From Plazaster borealis (Eukaryota > Echinodermata > Asteroidea > Forcipulatida > Labidiasteridae): DNA of 64,000 nucleotides. Made by a program: the position numbers and the translations under genes. The stretch lies in contig CM037457.1 in assembly GCA_021014325.1 (NCBI GenBank), forward strand, positions 10,482,538-10,546,537. The letters run 5' to 3'. Of the stretch, positions 55,225 through 64,000 are shown one piece after another. The first letter of the stretch is position 1. Each line of letters begins with the position of its first letter. The notes below the pieces were generated by a model. That model was not told where the DNA came from. It worked only from the letters and a program-made list of their open reading frames with translations, and made no database searches.

Positions 55225-55431
55225 CTGGGCCCAATTTCATGGCTCTGCTTACCGCCGAATTCTGCGCTAGCTGTGTAAGCGTAAAATGCATAGTAAAGTA
55301 GACTACGCATGCGCACAAGCAAAAATTCCCTGCTAACCGGTGAAATACGCTTGACGTAAGCGCGGTATTCCCTGCTTCTGTAAGCGCCGATTCTTTGCTT
55401 ACGGTAAACAGAGCCATGAAATTGGGCCCTG
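55225..55431. mobile_element. GGGCCCAATTTCATGG-ended MITE
   Basis: Ends TGGGCCCAATTTCATGGCTC and GAGCCATGAAATTGGGCCCT are near-perfect inverted repeats. The interior repeats TTACCG, GAATTC and TAAGCG words that also pair with each other, giving a branched foldback of about 207 bp. The same terminus was amplified as the 86-bp array at 5281-5625. Confidence 0.88.
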
Positions 55432-57836
55432 GTGTCTACATGCTCGTGCCATGCCTCAGGTATGACGACAGAAGGCGAAATCTTCCCGTATAAAATGTAT
55501 ACCGGTACGTTTATAGGTCACCTTAGTAATAGTGCCAATCTTGACAGCAAGGGAGAGATGACTTTTAATCTCACTCAGTCGAAACTTGTGTGTATAAAGG
55601 AGATGCGTCTTACGCCATCAAATAATGCGATTTGGGAAAGGTTCAGTCTATCATGTTGGTAATTTTTAGTTAGCAATTTTTAGTCTAATAATTATGTCAA
55701 TACCTGTACCTGAATGTACTTTTTGTATTTAGTATAAATAATTTGTTACAAAAAAACTGCAACTTAACACGAGCTTCTCAATCACAAAGGAATAATTATG
55801 GTTAAAAAACAAAAAACAAACAAACCCCAAAACCAGCAACAACAACATGCAACAAAAACATCCAAAAGGGCTTAACATTGATGGATATTGTAAACGAATA
55901 GAAATATTGACATTGTCGTTCTCAATTTCACAGACAAACAACATATAATCCTTGCTCATCTTTCACAATAATCGATTTCAAAAGGCTTACATATACGGTT
56001 GTTGAACTTTAAAATGGCTGGCAGCACAGAACTGTGATTAATGGTACATTGCCATTACATATTTGCATGCATAAAAGCAATCTTGTTTAAAAGTATTTAG
56101 CACATAATACATCTCTCGATACAAACAAATGCTTTCAAAATAGTTTCACACAATTCACGCATGACGCAGCTATGTGTATGAAAACCCATATTTATATAAT
56201 TGAGTGTTGTCGTGCTGGGAGTTAAGTTGCTGTTTTATAACATGTAACCCGAGTACATGGGAGGATTTGGAGACGTATTGATCAAGCAAGTGTTTGATGA
56301 AATATGAAAATCGCCAGTGCCGATTAGACCGTTAAGGAGACCTTAATATGATATCATGTCCGTCACTGCACTTTTTTGTACGGGGTTGATGATAAGGCTT
56401 CACTTTCAGTCGCAGGAAATTCGGTCAAGTCCCATTATGCATTAAAGGTAAGATACACCAAATGCCTTCGGACTGTACAACAGGCAACGATGGTCCTCTG
56501 AATGAATATTTCATCGGCCCTCAGAATGGAAGATTTATCTTAGCAGATGTTGCAGTGTCACCTTGGCAATACCATTAATTCTTTATGAGTGTTAAAATGT
56601 GATGGTCAGGAGAAAGGTCAATTTTTGTAATGTAAAGCCTCAACGTTTCAGGCAGTACATTTAAACATCTACTCTTTTGTTTTTCCCATTAAAATGGCTT
56701 CAATTTCGAGACAAAACTCACTGGAGTGCTCTCCAGTGGCGATGTGCTTTCTCGTTCAAGGAGAACTCTGCTCTTGGCGAACACTACATTGATATACACT
56801 GCCATCGAAAACGATAGTGTTACTGTCACACGTTTGAGAATTAAAAGTAAACACAGCCCACTGATTTACAATTTGGTGGTGAAACGTTGACGTTTGAATT
56901 AAAGATTTTGCATCTACAAGTAGACCAGACGAGTAATCAGTGTAGCTAGTGACACATCTTTATGTATTAAATGATAAATCCATGCATTCCCAACTGAGAT
57001 GTATTTTCCCTATATCTACTGGGATAGAATATATTTTGATAGAACCTAACAAAATTTACATCCAAACAATATTTTCAAGTTTTGACAGATAATTGCATTA
57101 ACTTTGCAATGTTTACAGCTTACAGATGGAAATCTTACTTTAATAAATAAAGGACACATTTCGAATGCTGCGATTCTACTTCACCCACTCTCTTACTTTT
57201 TTCATAAGGAGAAACAAAACACTCAAGTTACTCTGTTCCGGCAGGAGATTGCTCTCAACGAAGTGTACCTGTATGTATTTACAACAATTATGTCCTTATC
57301 TATTCTTTTGAAAGAATATATACATAAACTTGTTTTGTTTTACTGAAGATGGATATTCGGTCAATTTTGACATTGCAGTAGGCCTCCTATGTATTATTCC
57401 GATCATACAGTGGTTATGCCTATTTTAGTTTTTATAAACTTTAAATTCCAATCAAAAGAAACGAGTAGCTCTATGTCAACATGTGAGCTAAAATTAACAT
57501 ATAAATCATATTTTGGTCTTCTGAATTAAGCTGGTTGCAACAGTACACTTTCCTTGCAGCTGTGTACCGACCTTAATAATATCGCTTATCAAATGTTTGC
57601 TTTACAACAGCACCATAATCTCAACAAAATGTTACTCCGCAGTCCAGTCGTGATGCACTTAGAATTGTGTGATAAACCCCATGATGAGAAGTGGCAAAAA
57701 TGGGCAGATGGCCACAAGTGCGCAATATTCAATTTTTGTTGTCCTCTTGTTAGCCGTCAAAGACTGGTTGCATCCTGCAGGTGGCTTCTTTGCTTATGGC
57801 ATTATTTTGTCTCTCTTTTTTTTCTTCTTATTTTCT

Positions 57837-57869
<33 letters not shown>

Positions 57870-59036
57870 TTTTGGGGGGGGGGGGGATTATCATGACAGC
57901 AACTAATTTGCTCTGCCGTGATTTTATGCATATTTTCAGCCTGTACGTTTATGGGTCAAATCCCTTTACAGCTTGGTGCATGTTGCAAGTAGGATAAGTG
58001 GATTCAAATCACGAATTCAGATGTTGTGTGTGCAAATGTTCTAATAAGCTACTTTTTTTTCCATCAGAACAAGGTCGATTAATCTAAAAATGTCAGCGTC
58101 ACGAGGCGAAATGATTATTTCACGTTAACATACGTGCATTGAAGTGAAAAGCTTTGAATATTTGATAGATTCACAAACTACTTTTGACATGGGGAGATTT
58201 GAGCTTTCAATATCATCTTGTTAGATATGGGCATATTACAAGCAATAAATATAAAACATAAACATAAATGACAAATTTATACACAAATTTCATTTGGCAT
58301 TACAAAGATGAAGATAAATCATTCTACTTTTGATGGAAATGGGCAGTACCTTACGCTAACTATTAAGGATCGCCGCTCATGTTGTCATGCTTGAATATAG
58401 TGAGAGGTATGGTGCTCTTGCCCTATAGCTCTATGCACCGATATTTCAAACTTGAATGTATTTTAAATATTTTCAAACTGTGTAAACAGTGTCAAACTCA
58501 AATGGCGCAGTTTTGTTGATAATATCAAAGCAGTATTTTAATTCCATTTTCTTCAGGCGAGCTTTACAATTGTCTATACACAAACACATGTGACACGAAT
58601 AGGAAACAGTCAGAAGTGCAGTTGACAGTCAACCCTCGAGGATGATATCAGATGAGAGTTTACTAAAGGTTGCTGGATTTACGTTTTAAACAAACGACAA
58701 TTCAGACAGACAGTTTGATACTTCCACTGGCATAAACCCGTCAGAGGCAAGGACTCGGGAATAATGCCAATGTATAGCTTCGTATTGATCACAATCAAAA
58801 TATTTACAGATTTCTGCTTAGGGGAAAGCCGTCTGGAATAATATTAGCAATCTTGTTTTTAATGTACTGAATCACAGCAGCGATGATGCAGATTTTGTGT
58901 TCTTACATTTGAAGTTATCACCAACATACTTTAATTTGTTATCTTGACTTTCTGGCCAAACGTCCCCCCCCCCAAGATGCACTCTAATACATCTCTTACC
59001 ATGCAGGACATCCACATTGTATTTATTTTCACATAA
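55432..59036. other. Intergenic DNA with one homopolymer tract
   Basis: No gene recognised in 3.6 kb. A pyrimidine-rich tract (57816-57872) ends in T23-24 followed directly by G12 (to about 57887). The plus frames reading through it (57554-57997) are artefacts of low complexity. Confidence 0.4.
57816..57887. repeat. T-rich then G homopolymer tract
   Basis: Long poly-T immediately followed by poly-G. Such runs are prone to length errors in assembly. Confidence 0.9.
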
Positions 59037-60909
59037 GGGTCATTCCATGTCAGACCAACGCACTTTTTTACCTTATGTCTTCCGATTTTGATAAAAATTG
59101 CTGTGCTTGGAGGTCCTAATGAGCAATGAATGCACACCAATTTTTAACCCGATCCGACCTACCATATGGTCAGGGCAGAAACCAAAAAAAATTGACATTT
59201 TTTGAGTGAAATACCACCCTTTTGGTACAAATATGTCAAAACCATGTCAATTTTTATCATAAAATAATGAGAGTTGCATGCTCAATTCAATTCTTTTGTC
59301 AAAAATAAATTTGGTGAAAAGTAGGTCACCGTGACCTTTAATATGTTATTGTGACCTTTGACCCAATTTATCAAATAATGTATCATTCCGAAAATCAACG
59401 AAATTAAAATGACTTAATAGAGCATGTCTTCCTCTATCAGAATCCACTAAGAAATACTTGGGCTCTTTAAAATTTACAACTTTATGACTATTTTTGTACA
59501 GTTGGTAGGTTATGAATTAGTCAATTTATAGATTTTACATTAGAAATCCACTAACACATGTTTCAATTGTTACTAAAATTATTATTGGTTGGGGAATTTC
59601 TCATGTTGGGGGCTGATGTGGTCTAACTAGAATCATACTTTAAATTAGTAGCAGTGGCATACCCAGGATTTGGCTTTGGGGGGGGGCGCTTATTTTTTGT
59701 CTTCAAATTTCTTAAGAAGATTGTAAAAATAGATGACAAAAAATCAAACAAACAAATTGACAACCTTGGAGGGGGTGTGCTCAAGCCCCCTTTGAGCTTC
59801 CTACGGGCCTGTTATCACACTGTTGTTGCTATGGATAGACTAATCAGGATCTACATGTAGGATTCAAGTTTGCTTGAAGATAATACTCAAAATCGCAAAC
59901 AAAGTTACCTTACGCATTTTTCACTGCGCTTCTTAAAATTTAATGACTCTCACAGACTTGGCATTTTGTTCCTTTTAAATGAATTTCACCTGGATGTGAG
60001 TCCGCTGAACTGGGTGCGGGTAGAAAGCATGGAACTGTTGCGTACCCTGAACAGTCACTGCTGATGAAAAACGATTCTTAAGGAATTCTCAGCACTGTTG
60101 CACTTCACTCTTGTCCACAAAATCAAACTGTATTCCTGGAATATTCACCTTAGCCTACGAATACAGCTTGTCAATTTGTTTGTTTGATTTTTTGGTCATT
60201 TATTTTTAACAATCTTCTAAAGAAATTTGAAGGAAAAAAATGAGCCCTCCCCCCCATTTTTTTTTTTAAAAATAGCCAAATCCTGGGTATTCCACAGCTG
60301 ATAATTTAAAGTATGATTCTGGTTAGACCACATCAGCCCTCAACATGAGAAATTCCCCAACCAAGATTAGTTTTAGTAACAATTGAAACAGAACAGTAAG
60401 TTGTGTTAGTGGATTTCTAATGTAAAATCTATAAATTGACTAATTTATAACCTATCAACTGTACAAAAATAGTCATAAAGTTGTAAATTTTAAAGAGCCC
60501 AAGAGAGGAAGACATGATCTATCAAGTCATTTTAATTTCGTTGATTTTCGGAATGATACATTATTACACAAATTGGGTCAAAGGTCATGATGACATATTA
60601 ACGGTCACGGTGACCTACTTTTCACCAAATTTATTTTTGACAAAAGAATTGAATTGAGCATGCAATTCTCATTATTTTGATACCAAATTTGCATATATTC
60701 TATGAAAATTGACATGGTTTTGACATATTTGTACCAAAAGGGTGGTGTTTTTCATTTTTTGTGGTTTCTGCCCTGACCACATGGTAGGTCTGATCGGGCT
60801 AAAAATTGGTGTGCATTCATTGCTCATTAGGACCTACAAGCACAGCAATTTTTATCAAAATCAGAAGACATAAGGTAAAAAAGTGCGTTGGTCTGACATG
60901 GAATGACCC
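59037..60909. mobile_element. Giant foldback element, 1.87 kb with arms of about 730 bp
   Basis: The left arm (59037-59763) and right arm (60168-60909) are reverse complements throughout: outer ends GGGTCATTCCATGTCAGACC and GGTCTGACATGGAATGACCC; AGGTCACCGTGACC; ATACCCAGGATTTGGCT; inner ends TTGACAA / TTGTCAA. They differ by scattered substitutions and small indels, mostly in homopolymers. A 404-bp spacer separates them. The four bases ATAA precede the left end (59033-59036) and follow the right end (60910-60913), a probable target duplication. No open frame of interest is inside. This fits a long-inverted-repeat, non-autonomous DNA transposon. Confidence 0.9.
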
Positions 60910-60913
60910 ATAA

Positions 60914-62152
60914 ACATCACCTTATTGCAACCAGAGGGTAACCTAAATATCACAGGGCTGTTCCGAAACGTGTCATCTTGCACAAATATCTGCGTGGTGT
61001 CATCAAGGGACGGGTGCTGATCCCTGGTATATTTTGTTTGAACGTGTGACAACGATTTTCAGTGAGTGGTTGACTCTAAGAAATATTATAATCACTACGA
61101 TTGCAAAAAACACAACTAAGTTCCTCAAAAAAAAATTATGTTAAATCTGAGTTGGATCAATATTATTCCGCTGGAGTTGAATGTTAAAATGGAAAATGTA
61201 TAGGGACAGCATTATCAGGAAACAAGTTTAGAATGTCAGGTTTTTGGCTTCGGTTAGAAATCTGTGTCGGTCCAAAACACTATGGATTTATAATGATGAC
61301 TTTGACATAGCACTTATTTCATCATGTTCGTCCAGGTGTGTACCATTAAATTTGGTACACATTCCTTTGTAATGCGAAGTCAATAAAATGTCACTCTCGG
61401 GAAAAGGCAACATCGCTGAGAAATTTTAGAATTTTCTTTCCTTGATGTGATCATAATACACTGTATTTTTGTGTTGTCCTTGCATCGGGTTACCTTTGTG
61501 GATTACAAAGAATGGTAAAACTTGTGTTTCATCCTGAACGGCGACCTTCACGGGGCACACCAATCAAACACGCCCCTGACACAAAGTAAAGAGTGTAAGA
61601 CTCATTAACCTCTCAAAATGTCAAAAGATGATGAATATTGTTATTAACGTTATGATTATTATAAATAATACATGGTAAAAAATTGTTATACGTCTGCATT
61701 TAAAATGAGATTTGACTCATCATAGCGATATTATACAGTTCATGTTTAAATGACATATTCTAAATAGAGAAGAAAATGAGATAGGGAATGTATGACAATT
61801 AATACGGAATTGTTAAACTAACAAAGTCTGTGAATAGTTCTTTCGGTCAAAATGCTCATCTATGAGTGATGGGAAAGGATTTATATTCAAAGGGCTTTGC
61901 CAGAATACGTATACGGGCATCTTGTGTATGCAGTTTCCTCTCTGAAGGTCATGTTTGCCTAGTCTGTGTGGGATCTGAATGAAAGTGCAACTTGATATAC
62001 ATGTGCAAACTCATCAGTTTTGCGGGAATTTTTAATCACCAGAAATGACATTTTAAATCGGGACTTACGAGTGTGAAAAAGCAGTTAGCTTTTTTGCAAT
62101 CGAAAGTACAAATCACATAATATTTATACACATTATATGATTAATTATTGTC
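60914..62152. other. Intergenic DNA, no feature recognised
   Basis: No coding motif or repeat identified. Confidence 0.35.
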
Positions 62153-62533
62153 TTAAAGGGAGGGTATACCTTTGGTAATTACTCCAACAAACAATGACTA
62201 TGAAAACTTATGTGAAGAGCACTGCAGAGCTGTTGATATTATAAAACGTTGTTGAAACGACCCCCTTTGAAGTAATTCAGTTAAAAAGATGTGATTTTTC
62301 TCTCAAAAAATTGAATCTGAGAAAGGCTTCAAGCATGAGACCTTTTTTCAGGCATCTGAAAGCACACAATTCTATGCAACAAGGGTGTTTTTTTTCCTTT
62401 AATTATTTTCTTGCAACTTTGATGACCAATTGGGCCCAAATTTTCACAGGTTGGTTATGTTATGCATATGTTGGGACACACCAAGTTAGGATACTGGTCT
62501 TTGACAATTACCAAAAGTATACCCTGCCTTTAA
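62153..62533. mobile_element. TTGGTAATTAC-family MITE, complete, with TTAA duplication
   Basis: TTAA at 62153-62156 and 62530-62533 flank a 373-bp element. Left end AGGGAGGGTATACCTTTGGT then AATTAC; right end ACAATTACCAAAAGTATACC then CTGCCT, an imperfect inverted repeat. The middle has GAGCTGTTGATATTATAAAA, TTGAATCTGAGAAAGG and CATCTGAAAGCACACAA. From memory this type of sequence is common in sea star genomes. The 79-residue plus frame at 62311-62550 is a by-product. Confidence 0.88.
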
Positions 62534-64000
62534 GACCTGTTTGGGTCTGATTTCCTTGTGATGGCTTTTGCCATTTTTCTTTTTGCGTATAAGAGTTCAC
62601 TGACAGAGGAGTATGTAATATGAACCAGAGGCTGAATATTCAACCTACTGAATAAATGATGCGGACGGAACCTAGCCCTAATAATATCGGCTCAAATGAG
62701 ATCCGATTCAAATTACTGGCATCATTATATGCATTATTTGGCACTTCGTCGAATGACACAATTTAAAGTTTCGGATGGGGTACGTGTAGGGAGGCTAATG
62801 TATTGCGGGACAATGAGGCGAGCGGGGGCATCCCGAATGAGTTAATACTGAAATGTCAGGTCACTCGTTGTCTTGCTTGCTTTACATGATCTGACACAGC
62901 CAATCATTCACAGGATTAACGTTAGATATAACTGAAAGATATGGGTTTTTAAAACTAAATTAGCCCAAAGTAGGATAAACTATGCACACGAACGGGCGTG
63001 AAACAACGTCAGTGAGACATGCTTGACAATTTTAACACATTATTAAATGAATGCAAATGTATCAGTTTAACTTGTAACTGCGAGCATCAGCGTGTAAAGT
63101 TAAAACGATTTCCCAAAAACCTGGGCAGCTTTTTGATCGGAAACCGTTGTAATGATACATGCTCAAAAACACTTCAGTTTTCGGATTCAGATTCAAATTT
63201 AGAAGGACTATTCTGAGTAGAGGCGTCAAAATCAAATAACCACTGGAATTCCAATAAATTCTTGCTCAAAACAACCAATTGCCGGCGGGGTTACTCAAGT
63301 TTCTAGGAACTGTTAGCTACAACCTATCCTCTGTCTTTTTATTAACACCAACTTAGAGTGGTCATCTTTAAAGCGGTCCGTTGCACATATCGGACCAACA
63401 TCATGATCATGAAATATCATTAAATTTTGAGGTTATGGTAACTGTCATTACAATGCAAATTTTGTCACTTTCCCATCAATGCTTTTCAAACCAACCTATC
63501 CAAAAGACCTGCTCTTTGCTTTACTGATGCCGAGTTTTGGTAACGCAGTTTGATTGTAGTCCGAAGCTTTTAAGAGGAATATATCGTCTCATTATCAATA
63601 AAGAAAGAAAAACACATTAACAACTAAGTCAACTATTATTTTTAATTTTTTTTACCTTCCACGTTCTTTTACAACAAGTGTGTGTGCGACTTTTATCCTG
63701 CAATAAAAGCAATTAACCCATTTTCTGGACGGATGCACCCCGAAGGAGACTTCCGACGTAACCGGAGAATTTCATGAAAATGAAAATTCCCGGAGCATAG
63801 CTATAAACAGGAGCAAAAGTTTCATTCAAACAGCGAATAAGAGAAAGCCCAATCGGGTAAAAACACCCCAGTTTACTGGAGTTGACTGGATAAAATGACA
63901 AGACTGCCAGGGGAACTGAAATGCTGTCAGGTACGGGCAAAGGAAGGAAGAGAGAGGGAGAGAAAGTTGGCGTGTAAAAGCCTGTTCGTTTCCTCGCTGT
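62534..64000. other. Intergenic DNA to window end
   Basis: No gene recognised. A purine run (GGAAGGAAGAGAGAGGGAG) lies at about 63941-63965. Confidence 0.35.

Noticed and set aside
57554..57997. 147-residue frame with a phenylalanine/leucine-rich centre
   Set aside because: The centre is the translation of a poly-T/poly-G tract; no motif on either side.
62311..62550. 79-residue frame near the window end
   Set aside because: It lies wholly inside a TTAA-flanked MITE and runs through its terminal repeat.

Overview
This is a eukaryotic genomic scaffold window, not a prokaryotic one. It is AT-rich, has no operon structure, carries a 500-base N gap, and is dominated by animal-type transposable elements: LINEs, a tRNA-derived SINE, DIRS, Penelope-like and Gypsy-type retroelements, hAT and piggyBac transposase remnants, and many short inverted-repeat elements. 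The only clear intact host gene is a single-exon rhodopsin-family GPCR. From memory, several short repeat families resemble ones seen in echinoderm, especially sea star, genomes: TTAA-flanked elements carrying TTTGGTAATTAC near their ends, and elements ending in GGGCCCAATTTCATGG. A sea star or another echinoderm is therefore my best guess, but I have no database comparison.

Layout. 1-2838 is a 65-bp minisatellite with a 5-unit higher-order repeat. 3.4-3.8 kb is a frameshifted THAP zinc-finger domain. 4-12 kb is a mosaic of decayed elements: tRNA-like foldback, LINE 3' end split by a TTAA element, DIRS-like RT, SINE, hAT transposase, DIRS-like gag. 13.3-17.1 kb is a Penelope-like remnant split by a nearly full-length 3.2-kb LINE, with an AAGG target duplication. 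18.2-22.3 kb is a giant inverted repeat carrying two head-to-head copies of a Gypsy-type gag. 22.6-25.8 kb is a TTAA-flanked element with others nested in it. 25.4-28.3 kb is an apparently perfect tandem duplication with a 1,452-bp unit. 29-31 kb holds a second copy of the tRNA-like hairpin element and a second DIRS-like gag. 33.4-39 kb holds more remnants: LINE RT and endonuclease, a TatD-like nuclease pseudogene, a piggyBac C-terminus and an SGNH-esterase-like pseudogene.

After the gap (39550-40049) the sequence is much poorer in recognisable elements and looks like ordinary intergenic DNA around the GPCR gene (50801-51967, minus strand). It still contains a 246-bp tandem duplication, a CACTG-ended element nested in an older repeat, several short inverted-repeat elements, two perfect cAMP-response-element octamers upstream of the GPCR, and a striking 1.87-kb foldback element (59037-60909) with arms of about 730 bp.

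I do not see a cooperating gene system. The main story is layered transposition whose order can be read from nested insertions and target-site duplications, together with several long inverted repeats that would give long double-stranded RNA if transcribed. One possible functional link is between the TTAA-flanked short elements and the piggyBac-type transposase remnant at 36.7 kb or the THAP domain at 3.4 kb, because THAP fingers occur in some transposases; this is inference.
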